Assembly (NCBI RefSeq): GCF_006716305.1
Contig: NZ_VFOU01000004.1
Location: 124,001-188,000 of the forward strand
DNA: 64,000 nucleotides
Reading direction: 5' to 3'
Source: Enteractinococcus coprophilus
GTDB lineage: Bacteria > Actinomycetota > Actinomycetes > Actinomycetales > Micrococcaceae
Shown: positions 36,391 to 44,755 of the stretch, in pieces
Numbering within the stretch: the stretch's first letter is position 1
Layout of the letters: each line of letters begins with the position of its first letter
The notes under the pieces: generated by a model
Databases searched by the model: none
What the model saw: only the letters and a program-made list of their open reading frames with translations
Told to the model about the DNA's origin: nothing
Position numbers and translations under genes: made by a program

Positions 36391-37557
36391 ATGACCACCA
36401 CGACTGATCTTTATCCAAGTGGCATTCTGGGACCAGATACGGTTCCGGCTGCGCCCCACGAAGTCGCAGCCTGGCAAGCTCTCGCAGAGGTGATAGACCC
36501 GGAAATCCGCAAACCCATCACGACCCTCGGGATGGTCTCCGCCGTGGAGTTTTCCGCAGAAGATATCACCGTGGACATCCGTCTAACGATCGATGGGTGC
36601 CCTATGCAGGATACGATCCATGCCGATGTTGCCGCCGCTGTGCAGCCTCTGGTCGACGGCAAAGTTTCGGTACGGCTGACCACTATGACTCCAGAGCAGC
36701 GAGTGGCACTCCAGCAGCACCTCACGGCCTCTCGGCCGAGAAATCCCTTCGGTGAGGGAACACTGACGCAAATTTATGCTGTGGCCTCGGGCAAGGGCGG
36801 GGTTGGTAAGTCGACGATTACGGCAAACCTGGCCGTGGGACTCGCTGAACGGGGTCTTGCGGTCGGGCTCATTGATGCCGATATACATGGGTTTTCGATC
36901 CCCGGTTTATTAGGTATCACAGCTAAGCCCACTAAGGTCGAAGATTTGATCATGCCCCCGGTCGCCTATGGGGTCAAGGTCATGTCGATTGGCATGTTCC
37001 TCGACTCAGATCAGCCAGTTGCCTGGCGTGGCCCCATGCTACATCGGGCGCTGGAGCAGTTTGTCACCGACGTGTACTGGGGCGATTTGGATGTACTCCT
37101 GATCGATTTGCCGCCTGGTACCGGGGATATTGCGATCTCGACGTCGCAGTTGCTGCCCACCGCACAATTACTGGTGATCACGACGCCAGAACATACTGCA
37201 GCTCAGGTTGCCGCCCGCGCAGGGCAGCTGTCGACGCAAACGAATCAGCCCGTAACTGGCGTTATTGAGAATATGGGCCCGATGCGTCTTCCAGACGGCA
37301 GTATCGTTGAAGTCTTTGGCTCTGGTGGCGGGCAGGCCGTGAGCCAACGATTGACGCAGGTCCTAGGCAAAGACGTTCCGTTGCTTGGCTCGATTCCACT
37401 GGATCCAGTCTTACGCGCCGATAGTGAAGTCGGCACTCCTACAGTGGTGACCTCAGCGGATGCTCCGGCAGGTCAAGCGCTCAATACGATCGTGGACCAA
37501 TTAGCCGGTACGCCGCGTGGGTTATCGGGACGTAAGCTCCCGGTGACCCCTAAGTAG
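36391..37557 (+). CDS. mrp: Mrp/NBP35-type iron-sulphur carrier ATPase
   Basis: 388 residues. Residues about 25-110 form a MIP18/DUF59 domain (LAEVIDPEIRKPITTLGMVS). The P-loop ATPase has the deviant Walker A SGKGGVGKST near residue 137, DADIHGFSIPGLLG, and LLIDLPPGTGD. The usual C-terminal CxxC for cluster binding is not seen. ATG 36391 has AAGGAGAA upstream. Mrp proteins carry Fe-S clusters to target enzymes. Its end overlaps tatB on the other strand by 8 bases; mrp next to tatB and an anti-sigma gene is a conserved actinobacterial order. Confidence 0.92.
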   Translation: MTTTTDLYPSGILGPDTVPAAPHEVAAWQALAEVIDPEIRKPITTLGMVSAVEFSAEDITVDIRLTIDGCPMQDTIHADVAAAVQPLVDGKVSVRLTTMTPEQRVALQQHLTASRPRNPFGEGTLTQIYAVASGKGGVGKSTITANLAVGLAERGLAVGLIDADIHGFSIPGLLGITAKPTKVEDLIMPPVAYGVKVMSIGMFLDSDQPVAWRGPMLHRALEQFVTDVYWGDLDVLLIDLPPGTGDIAISTSQLLPTAQLLVITTPEHTAAQVAARAGQLSTQTNQPVTGVIENMGPMRLPDGSIVEVFGSGGGQAVSQRLTQVLGKDVPLLGSIPLDPVLRADSEVGTPTVVTSADAPAGQALNTIVDQLAGTPRGLSGRKLPVTPK

Positions 37558-38152
37558 CTTCGGCATCAAACGGTGTTGTGACGACCTCAGGTTCCTCGGG
37601 CTCTACTAAGGATTCCGCTGTATTTCGCCCTTCGACCGTTGCGGAGCCATCGAGTTGACCGTCAGTTTCCTGCGGTGCCAGAGAAGATCCGAAAGCGGGT
37701 GCTTGAAGACTGGCTGGCTTGCTGGGGTCAGGAAACTGAGGCTGCTGGCTGAGTTGATCGATAGGCACAGCAGCGGCAAGTATCTCTGCTTGCGTAAGTG
37801 TGGGTCGCGGTGGAGACGGCTTATCGAGAACCGTGTCTGCGGCATCCTGCACGGTGGTCTGAGCATCGTGCAGTGATGCTTCCAGATCTTCGATTGGTTC
37901 CGACAGCGCTTCCCGGATAACTCGACGAGGATCGTATTGTCGGGGGTCGTATTTCTGCCAGTCAACCTCGTCAAAATCGGTTCCGGTTTCTTCTTTGAAC
38001 TGCTCTTTGGCACCCTCGGCGAGCAAGCGAATTCTGTGGACCCATTCGCGCAGCTTCCGAAGGTACTCTGGGATCTTTTCGGGTCCCAACAATAGCAATG
38101 CAAGCACGACCAGAATGATCAGCTCGCCACCATTAATACCAAAGATGTTCAT
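37550..38152 (-). CDS. tatB: Twin-arginine translocase subunit TatB
   Basis: 200 residues. One N-terminal membrane helix (GGELIILVVLALLLLG) is followed by PEKIPEYLRKLREWV, the TatA/B amphipathic helix, and a long charged, probably disordered tail. Length and the FGINGGE start favour TatB over TatA. It acts with TatC in recognising folded Tat substrates. The position next to mrp and the anti-sigma factor gene supports the call. Convergent with mrp; 52 bases downstream of the anti-sigma gene on the same strand, so the two may be cotranscribed. Confidence 0.9.
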   Translation of the reverse strand: MNIFGINGGELIILVVLALLLLGPEKIPEYLRKLREWVHRIRLLAEGAKEQFKEETGTDFDEVDWQKYDPRQYDPRRVIREALSEPIEDLEASLHDAQTTVQDAADTVLDKPSPPRPTLTQAEILAAAVPIDQLSQQPQFPDPSKPASLQAPAFGSSLAPQETDGQLDGSATVEGRNTAESLVEPEEPEVVTTPFDAEAT

Positions 38153-38204
38153 ACTGGCTACAGCTTACCCGAAACTGGGTTGGTCCTCGGTTGCAGGAAG
38201 CCTC

Positions 38205-39242
38205 CTAGCGGCCCAACAACCGCTCCACTCCGCGCTCGAAGCGCTGGCTGATGTCTTCGTCGGCCTGATCGGTACCCGAACTCAGCCTAGATTTCTCTTC
38301 TAGATATAACGTGGACATAATTCCGCCGGCGTAATCTGCATCGGACGTCGAATCAACCCGATACTGTGATTTATTCGTGGACATGTACGCTGTCCACGAA
38401 CCGTCCGGGTAAGTGTAGACCCAGACGTTTTCGGCTACCGGTAACGAAACCTCATCGGCGGCCGATTTTGTGAAGTCCAGATGGCTGCACGCTGTGATGG
38501 AGCCATCAGCATTTTCCATCCGACATTCGCGCACCACCGTTTGATCTTCGGCATCGACAGTGGTCCCGTTGAACACCGAGACTACGTAGACTTGGCCTTG
38601 TTCTTCATCAAAGACAGCAGACTCAAAGGTCATGCCCAATGCTCGGAAATGCGGGATGGTCCAGCCAGCTGCACGCAAATCGCTCACGGAGGTGAGACGG
38701 ATGGGAGTTCCGTCGATGCCCAGGGGCGCACTGCTATACGACAGTTGTGCATGTGAAGTACTAAAGTCTGTGGGTACTTTGGTCGAATCGTCGCTAGGGG
38801 TGGGACGGATCAGATCCTGTGGGTCTGCTTGAACAACTTCAACCTGCTCTGGAATCAGAACACGCGAGGAAGACTCGGCCGATTCATATGATTGCTCAGT
38901 CCCTCCCAACATCCAGAGACTGAAAAAGACACCGACGATTACGACTCCAATGATCCCTGCACTAGCTAAGAACTTCCAGCCGGCTATACCGCTGGACTTC
39001 ATCACCGTCTCGGGCTGTTGTCCAACCTGTCTGGGTGCGTCATCTTGAGATAAGCGTTCTAGCTTTTGAGTAACTGAGAGAGCGGACCATCGTTGTTCGA
39101 CTTCTTGAGTGCACTGTTCACATTCCGCAAGATGTGCCTGGACGCGCTGGTCTGCAGTCGCTGACAATTGACCTTCCAGGAACGCATCAAACTTGGAACG
39201 GGGGTGAAAAGCGAAGTTCGATGGGCTTCTGCTCATCAACAT
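38205..39242 (-). CDS. Membrane-bound zinc-binding anti-sigma factor
   Basis: 345 residues. The N-terminal cytoplasmic part contains HLAECEQC (HxxxCxxC) near residue 38, the zinc anti-sigma motif. One membrane helix lies at about 95-117 (ASAGIIGVVIVGVFFSLWML). A large outside domain of about 220 residues has little recognisable similarity. In the conserved actinobacterial neighbourhood this is the slot of RseA/SigE anti-sigma factor, but the sigma gene expected upstream is absent: only 190 bases separate it from the O-methyltransferase gene. Starts ATG 39242 or 39236 are both plausible; GAGGGA and GAGG precede them. Confidence 0.8.
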   Translation of the reverse strand: MLMSRSPSNFAFHPRSKFDAFLEGQLSATADQRVQAHLAECEQCTQEVEQRWSALSVTQKLERLSQDDAPRQVGQQPETVMKSSGIAGWKFLASAGIIGVVIVGVFFSLWMLGGTEQSYESAESSSRVLIPEQVEVVQADPQDLIRPTPSDDSTKVPTDFSTSHAQLSYSSAPLGIDGTPIRLTSVSDLRAAGWTIPHFRALGMTFESAVFDEEQGQVYVVSVFNGTTVDAEDQTVVRECRMENADGSITACSHLDFTKSAADEVSLPVAENVWVYTYPDGSWTAYMSTNKSQYRVDSTSDADYAGGIMSTLYLEEKSRLSSGTDQADEDISQRFERGVERLLGR

Positions 39243-39432
39243 CCTCGCTTCCCTCAGTCAATTCATCCGCTGGTCATAATTCCAAACTGCCCTTATTGTG
39301 GCAAATGATTCTGAGAATATTCTGAAACGACAATGGTTGTTTGGCATGAATACGAGAACGCGTCTCGCGGGCTTTACAATGTAGTGAGCATAAGTCGCGC
39401 AGACGTCAACAATCAACGGGAGTACACAAGTT

Positions 39433-40089
39433 ATGAAGGCGCTGAGCCCACAACAGACCGGCAAATACGCTAGCTGGGCCTTTGCTGAAGCACGTCCAGT
39501 TGAAGACGACGTGTTGTTGATGGCTCGTGATCGTTCGGCAGAGCTTGGTATCACTCCAGTGTCTGAAGGCACCGCATCGATGTTGACCTTCTTAGCTGCT
39601 GCATCTCGACCACAAACGATGGTGGAGTTGGGGACGGGAGCTGGCGTATCTGGTTTGGCCCTGATGCGTGGTGCGCCAACTGGAGCTGTCCTGACCTCAC
39701 TAGATCCAGATGCAGAAGCCCAACGCGCCGCTCGCGAAGTGTTCGTTGCAGATGGCTATCCCAGCTCCACGACCCGGCTGATTGCAGGGCGTGGTCGAAC
39801 GGTGTTGCCAAAGCTGTCTGCATCGGCTTATGACCTCGTCTTCATTGATGCAGACCCACTATTGCTGGAATACCATGTCACCGAAGCGGCTCGTGTGCTC
39901 CGCTCCGGTGGCACGGTGATTATTCATGATGCGTTAGACCAAGATCGGGTGCCGCGTCCGGCGGTTCGAGATGCGTCAACGGTTATGCTGCGCGAGGTGG
40001 ACCATACACTGCGTGACGACACCTCGGTTTGGCAGACATCAGCGCTTATACCCACCGGAACAGGTCTGTTATTGGCGACCCGGGCTTAG
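39433..40089 (+). CDS. SAM-dependent O-methyltransferase
   Basis: 218 residues, class I methyltransferase of the caffeoyl-CoA/catechol type. The SAM motif is MVELGTGAGVSGLALM near residue 63; VFIDADPLLLEYHV near residue 138 and GGTVIIHDAL follow. It corresponds to the O-methyltransferase next to sigE in mycobacteria (Rv1220c). It is divergent from the anti-sigma gene. Natural substrate unknown. Confidence 0.87.
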   Translation: MKALSPQQTGKYASWAFAEARPVEDDVLLMARDRSAELGITPVSEGTASMLTFLAAASRPQTMVELGTGAGVSGLALMRGAPTGAVLTSLDPDAEAQRAAREVFVADGYPSSTTRLIAGRGRTVLPKLSASAYDLVFIDADPLLLEYHVTEAARVLRSGGTVIIHDALDQDRVPRPAVRDASTVMLREVDHTLRDDTSVWQTSALIPTGTGLLLATRA

Positions 40090-40102
40090 GCCTCACCAGG
40101 GG

Positions 40103-40276
40103 TTAGCTGACGTTGATCACGCCGGAGAGTGCGTCTTTGAGTTCTTGAGCTTCTTCATCGTTGAGCTCCACGACAAGGCGTCCACCACCGTCAGTAGGAA
40201 TACGCATTACAAGTTTGCGTTGCTCACGGACAACTTCCATTGGACCGTCACCGGTACGAGGCTTCATTGCAGCCAT
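40103..40276 (-). CDS. DUF3117 family small protein
   Basis: 57 residues, too short for most ORF tables. Translation begins MAAMKPRTGDGPMEVVREQR and continues with LVMRIPTDGGGRLVVELN and EEAQELKDAL, the DUF3117 pattern found across actinobacteria. GAAAGGAAC precedes the ATG at a good distance. It lies just past the O-methyltransferase stop on the other strand and before the DivIVA-like gene. Function unknown. Confidence 0.9.
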   Translation of the reverse strand: MAAMKPRTGDGPMEVVREQRKLVMRIPTDGGGRLVVELNDEEAQELKDALSGVINVS

Positions 40277-40353
40277 TACTGTTCCTTTCTATACGCGTCT
40301 ATGCCGCGACGCGAACGGTTGACATGTTTCTTGGATTGTTCGTCGGACTAGGG

Positions 40354-40668
40354 TTAAGAATTTTCCGCTACGTGGCGCAAGTCTGCGATCTGTCGATCAC
40401 GTGCTTCGATCGCGGCGGAAAGCCGAGCGAGTACCTGATCCACCTGGTCGGTGCGATACCCTCGCAGTCCAACAGCAAAACGAATGTCTTGAATATCTCG
40501 GGCGGTAACTTCCTGTGCCTCCGGCAAAAGCACCGGAGGCAGTGTCGGGAGTGGCTCAGCCATAGGTTTCACCAAATGTTGCTGTCCACGCGTGATAATG
40601 AGTGCCAAAAATCCGATGATGAGAACACCTAACACCAGAATTTCAATCATCAATATCGCATCGCCCAT
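40354..40668 (-). CDS. DivIVA-domain small membrane protein
   Basis: 104 residues: one N-terminal membrane helix (about 7-26), a proline-rich linker, then a short DivIVA-type coiled-coil start, DIQDIRFAVGLRGYRTDQVDQ, which is the signature of DivIVA domains, with LARLSAAIEARDRQIADLR. Proteins of this layout are common next to DUF3117 in Micrococcales and may act in polar or septal organisation. The start is either 40668 or 40650. The IS element is inserted upstream of this gene and may have separated it from its promoter. Confidence 0.75.
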   Translation of the reverse strand: MGDAILMIEILVLGVLIIGFLALIITRGQQHLVKPMAEPLPTLPPVLLPEAQEVTARDIQDIRFAVGLRGYRTDQVDQVLARLSAAIEARDRQIADLRHVAENS

Positions 40669-40794
40669 GCCCCTATTGTCTCATGAAGTTGCTAACGATG
40701 CTTGTCGGACGCCACAATTTCAGGTAAACGCGGACCTGTTGCAGGGGTAAAAGTTACCTAAATATGTCAGCACCCGCTACGGTCTGACTACCAC

Positions 40795-42110
40795 AGTCTA
40801 TGAAGCTTCTATAGATGTCAATACCTTTTTGCTGAGTGAGCGGCTTGATTGAGGTGCCGGTAAATTCGACGGGCCAGATAGCGTTTCAAGCATCTACGTA
40901 TCTCTCGGTCAGTTTTGCCTTCGATGCGTCGTTTTTCGACATAAGCTTGGGTTTCGGGATCATGGATTGTTCGGTGCATCGCGATCACGTTGAGGGCTCG
41001 GTTGAGTTGGCGGTCACCGCCTCGGTTGAGCCGGTATCGCACCGTGTTACCTGAGGAAGCTGGCAGTGGGCTTGCACCAGCTAGAGCGGCAAATGCTGCC
41101 TCGTTGCGGAGCCTTCCGGGATAAGCCCACGCCACGAGCATCGTGGCTGCTGTGACTGGTCCGATGCCAGTTTCGTTGGTGAGGTCAGCAGCGGGACTTT
41201 GTGCAATCAGGTTCGACAGCTGTTTGTCATTCTGGAGAATCTCAGTGTGGGCTTGTCGGACGCGTTGCGCTAAACGAATAGCCTCGCTGCGTGCGATAGC
41301 TAAGCTGATGGGTTCTTTTCTGCTACGCCAGGATGCGATCTGGCTGATGATTTTCATCCCGAGTGCATGCCGTGCATCGATGCCTAAATCAATGGTCCGC
41401 AGTAACGCAGTTAGGGCGTTGATGGCTCTGGTGCGTTCGCGTGCTAATTCGTCTCTGGCGGTCAACAAAATCTGCAGTGCACTCTGAATGTCGTCGTGAC
41501 CTCGTGGTTTGCGTAGCCGGTCAGTGGCCAATGGCAAGACTGCGCTGGCAATACGGAACGCATCAATGGGATCAGTTTTACCAATACCTCGGCGGGTTTT
41601 GTTGCTCATACGAGGCGCCTCGACGACTTCGTAGCCTGCCGTATCGACTGCTTTGGCCAGCTCAGCCCCGTAGCTGCCGATGCCCTCGATGACCCACAGA
41701 CTATCCAGGTCTCCGTCGGTCCGTCGCCCGGCCCATGACAGAGCCCGTCGCAGCCCAGGTTTTGTGGTCGGAAACGTTTGGGTATCGACATGAACGCCAC
41801 TGTTGGTGACCACAGCATAGGTGTGTGTTGCAGCGTGGGTGTCGACTCCGATGACATATGCATACTGGTGTGAAACGATAGTGGACATAGCGATTGTTTC
41901 CCTTCGGATCTGTTCGCGGACCGTGTTTCGGTCGCTATCGGCTGACACCGAGCCCGGACAGGAATCACTTCGGGGCAAAACTGTAACGGGTCACAACGCT
42001 CAATGTTGGACATGCTTCTATCAGGCCACCAAGGTGGACCGGGCGGTGTCGGCCCACCGTTGTCATCGGACAATTCATAGGCAAGACACCCCATCACGGA
42101 GGTCAGTTTT
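40795..42110 (-). mobile_element. IS110-family insertion sequence (ends approximate)
   Basis: One intact transposase gene with about 20 bases after it and roughly 220 bases before it. IS110 elements lack terminal inverted repeats and target duplications, so the ends are set only by comparison; the stretch TTGACATCTATAGAAGCTTC on the minus strand just after the transposase resembles ends of actinobacterial IS110 members. Confidence 0.65.
40818..41888 (-). CDS. IS110-family transposase (DEDD recombinase)
   Basis: 356 residues, full length for the family and uninterrupted. The N-terminal RuvC-like domain has VIGVDTHAATHTYAVV, the conserved WVIEGIGSYGAELA and KTDPIDAFRIA with the catalytic acidic residues. 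The C-terminal Transposase_20 domain has IGPVTAATMLVAW, FAALAGASPLPASSG and LNRGGDRQLNRALNVIA, including the catalytic Ser. ATG 41888 has GAAGGGAAAC upstream and matches family starts; the frame extends to 41978. It appears functional. It lies between a DivIVA-like gene and an orphan binding protein. Confidence 0.92.
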   Translation of the reverse strand: MSTIVSHQYAYVIGVDTHAATHTYAVVTNSGVHVDTQTFPTTKPGLRRALSWAGRRTDGDLDSLWVIEGIGSYGAELAKAVDTAGYEVVEAPRMSNKTRRGIGKTDPIDAFRIASAVLPLATDRLRKPRGHDDIQSALQILLTARDELARERTRAINALTALLRTIDLGIDARHALGMKIISQIASWRSRKEPISLAIARSEAIRLAQRVRQAHTEILQNDKQLSNLIAQSPAADLTNETGIGPVTAATMLVAWAYPGRLRNEAAFAALAGASPLPASSGNTVRYRLNRGGDRQLNRALNVIAMHRTIHDPETQAYVEKRRIEGKTDREIRRCLKRYLARRIYRHLNQAAHSAKRY

Positions 42111-42342
42111 GTCATGAGTCACGACAACGCCAGTGTGCCAATCAACCTACCCGGCCAGCCAGTCCCGGACTAGCCACTTTCAGCTTTACAGGTTTTGTCA
42201 GTGTTGAAGGCGGCGTCCATACAGGTGGGGTTCTCATCAGCTATCTCGCCGATAGAGGATTTCGGGCGGGGATCGCCTAGCTTGCCGGCTATCGCAAGTC
42301 GAATCATTGGGCTTGGTAGGTTACTTGGGCTAATGTCTGATC
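41889..42342. other. Non-coding region before the IS110 transposase and its right flank
   Basis: 454 bases without a credible gene. The part next to the transposase start (about 41889-42110) is where IS110 elements encode their bridge RNA, and it contains short self-complementary stretches such as GGTCGCTATCG against CGATAGCGACC. The rest (42110-42342) should be host DNA and the promoter region of the lipoprotein gene; I see no reading frame or clear promoter there. Confidence 0.5.
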
Positions 42343-43281
42343 GTGGCTAAAAAACTCTTGCGTCGTCTCAGAGGATCATCGGCATGCTTGGCAGCGGTAA
42401 CATTTGCCGTGGTTTTGAGCGGTTGTGGCACGACCGAGGATCCGGTGACGGATGATGGTGCGGATACCGAAGAAGTGGTCAATATCGGCGTGGTCTTGTC
42501 TTCTCCTGGGTTAGCTTCTGGCAGCGATCCCGTCGAAACTTCCGGTGCCGAGATCGCACTAGGACGGGCGGTCGCAGCTGAGTTGGACACCATAGAGCCA
42601 GAAGCCCAAGTGCGCTGGGTACCTATCAGCGCAGCCAACGACACGATAGCGGCCATTCAAAATGGCGAGCTGGAGTTTATGCTCGGTCAGTTATCCGAGT
42701 CGCAGTTGACTGACCAGCTCGGGTGGGTAGGTCCTTATGCCACCGCTAAGTCAGCACTGTTAATCCGGCAAGCAGCAGATGAAACAGAAAACGCCATAAC
42801 GACGATTGAGCCACTAGAGTCAATTACTTCAGCTGCGGAATTGGTCGAAGCACCCGTATGTGTTGTCGCGAACTCTGCGGCTGCGTCAGTGGAACTGCCA
42901 ATTGAAAATGTCACAGTTCAGCAGACGGTCAGTGAGTGCGAAGTCGGGATGCGCTCGGGTCGTTTTGACGCGATTGCCGCTGACGATATGCAACTTGCCG
43001 GTGTAATGCTTGATCCAAACCTCGCTGCGACTTATGAATTGTTATCGTGGTCCGATATCGCTGCGGAAGAGGATCTGGAGGTCGCTGACGAGCTTTTGGA
43101 GGCACATCAGTATTGGATCGGTACCGATCCGGCACACTGTGATGCGCTCACCGAGGCATTGCGTACGGTAGTTACACAGGGAGCACTTGTAGAAGCGTTT
43201 GCCGAATGGGAAGAGGCTACCGGTTTCAACCCCGATATTGCGACTGCTAGTCAGATCACGACCAAGCACTGTCCGTCATAA
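42343..43281 (+). CDS. Orphan solute-binding lipoprotein (PBP type 2-like)
   Basis: 312 residues. Signal: basic start, hydrophobic core and lipobox LSGC at about residue 28, so lipid-anchored. The body has the outline of periplasmic binding proteins for amino acids: VNIGVVLSSPG, LEFMLGQLSESQL, VCVVANSAAASVEL, and DAIAADDMQLAGVM as the hinge-proximal motif of this group. Three Cys occur near the C-terminal half. It starts with GTG and has no clear ribosome site. No permease or ATPase gene is nearby, so its partner is unknown. A terminator follows. Confidence 0.75.
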   Translation: MAKKLLRRLRGSSACLAAVTFAVVLSGCGTTEDPVTDDGADTEEVVNIGVVLSSPGLASGSDPVETSGAEIALGRAVAAELDTIEPEAQVRWVPISAANDTIAAIQNGELEFMLGQLSESQLTDQLGWVGPYATAKSALLIRQAADETENAITTIEPLESITSAAELVEAPVCVVANSAAASVELPIENVTVQQTVSECEVGMRSGRFDAIAADDMQLAGVMLDPNLAATYELLSWSDIAAEEDLEVADELLEAHQYWIGTDPAHCDALTEALRTVVTQGALVEAFAEWEEATGFNPDIATASQITTKHCPS

Positions 43282-43294
43282 GCTTCTTAACGAG

Positions 43295-43320
43295 TGATGC
43301 CCCACCGAGGTGGGGCATCA
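43295..43320. terminator. Bidirectional terminator between lipoprotein gene and gltA
   Basis: 12-bp perfect arms 43295-43306 and 43309-43320, between convergent genes, 13 bases after the lipoprotein stop. Confidence 0.7.
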
Positions 43321-43336
43321 AGCATCTCATCGCTGT

Positions 43337-44623
43337 TTATTTCGAATTCGGGTAGTGTCGCAGATCTTCTCCGACGTAGACCTGGCGTGGACGACCGATG
43401 CGAGTTTCCTCGTCAGCAATCATTTCGCGCCACTGTGCGATCCAGCCTGGCAGACGACCCAGTGCAAACAGCGGGGTGAACATCCGTGGTGGGAAGCCCA
43501 TTGCACTGTAGATGAGTCCGGTGTAGAAGTCGACGTTCGGGTAGAGCTTGCGTTCAATGAAGTAATCATCATTGAGGGCACGCTCTTCCAGGCGCATCGC
43601 GATCTCGAGACGTTCGTCATTGCCACCGAGCTTATTGAGGATCTTCTCTGCAGTGGCTTTGACAATCCGAGCACGTGGATCGTAGTTCTTGTAGACACGG
43701 TGGCCAAAGCCCATCAGGCGGATGCCTGATTCTTTGTCTTTGACTTTGTCCATGAACTGTTCTGGGCTCAAACCTTCATCTTTGATCTGGTTGAGCATAT
43801 TCAACACGGCCTCGTTGGCGCCACCGTGCAGTGGACCAAACAGGGCGTTGATTCCGGCTGAGATCGAACCGAAGATGTTGGCGTGTGATGATCCGACTAA
43901 ACGAACGGTGGAAGTCGAGCAGTTCTGCTCATGGTCTGCGTGCAAAATGAGCAGCATATCCAACGCATCAACCATGTCCTGGTCCAGCTCATACGGTTCG
44001 GTGGGGACACCGAAAGTCAAGCGCAAGAAGTTTTCGGTGAGGTTCAGCGAGTTGTCTGGGTACAAGAAAGGCTGACCGATCGACTTCTTATATGCGTAGG
44101 CAGCCAGCACTGGCACCTTAGACATCAACCGGATAGTCGAGATATGGACCTGTTCTTCATCAAATGGGTCCAGGGAATCTTCGTAGAAGGTCGACAGTGC
44201 AGAGACTGCGGAAGACAAAACCGCCATCGGGTGAGCGTTACGAGGGAATCCGTCGAAGAAAGCTTTAATATCTTCATGCAACATTGTGTGCGAACGGATG
44301 TTCTGATCCCAGGCATCGAACTCGTCACTAGTTGGCAGTTCGCCGTAGATCAACAGGTAGGCGACTTCCAGGAAGGAAGATTTTTCAGCCAGCTCATCAA
44401 TTGGGTAGCCACGGTAGCGCAGAATGCCGTTTTCCCCATCAATATAGGTGATGGCGGAGCGAGCATTGGCGGTGTTCATGAAACCGGGGTCATACGTGAC
44501 GGTCTCGGTATCACGCAGCACAGTGGCGATACTCAAACCATCATTTCCCGCGGTTGCTTCAACACGTGCCAGGTCTACGTAGTTCTCGCCTACCGTAAGC
44601 TTGCCGTCGTGTTTATCTGTCAT
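43337..44623 (-). CDS. gltA: Citrate synthase
   Basis: Condenses oxaloacetate and acetyl-CoA, the first step of the TCA cycle. 428 residues, the hexameric bacterial type-I size. Signatures are DPGFMNTANARSAITYIDGE, LRYRGYPIDELAEKSSF, HADHEQNCSTSTVRLVGSS with a catalytic His, GPLHGGANEAVLNML with the second His, and MGFGHRVYKNYDPRA with the catalytic Asp region downstream. The ATG is followed by a polar start; the upstream 130 bases hold a small hairpin (GTGCAA/TTGCAC) and probably the promoter. Confidence 0.96.
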   Translation of the reverse strand: MTDKHDGKLTVGENYVDLARVEATAGNDGLSIATVLRDTETVTYDPGFMNTANARSAITYIDGENGILRYRGYPIDELAEKSSFLEVAYLLIYGELPTSDEFDAWDQNIRSHTMLHEDIKAFFDGFPRNAHPMAVLSSAVSALSTFYEDSLDPFDEEQVHISTIRLMSKVPVLAAYAYKKSIGQPFLYPDNSLNLTENFLRLTFGVPTEPYELDQDMVDALDMLLILHADHEQNCSTSTVRLVGSSHANIFGSISAGINALFGPLHGGANEAVLNMLNQIKDEGLSPEQFMDKVKDKESGIRLMGFGHRVYKNYDPRARIVKATAEKILNKLGGNDERLEIAMRLEERALNDDYFIERKLYPNVDFYTGLIYSAMGFPPRMFTPLFALGRLPGWIAQWREMIADEETRIGRPRQVYVGEDLRHYPNSK

Positions 44624-44755
44624 GGTTTTCCCTCTTGTCCGTGCAAAGTGATGCTTGCACTATGGCCACAGGTCCGTGGCGCTATTCGTTATGGCTCTGC
44701 CGTACAAATTTACCAACTTTAGAAACGCTTGGGATTTTATGGCCAAACGTTGTAA

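Noticed and set aside
41606-42115. 169-codon minus-strand frame over the transposase start
   Set aside because: Wrong frame relative to the transposase, overlaps it fully in part, and matches no family.
42110-42342. Remnant of a second transposase beside the IS110 element
   Set aside because: Translations of this stretch show stops and no recognisable transposase motif.
42343-43281. Orphan binding protein as part of a transport operon
   Set aside because: A terminator follows and the next gene is convergent citrate synthase; no permease or ATPase is adjacent.
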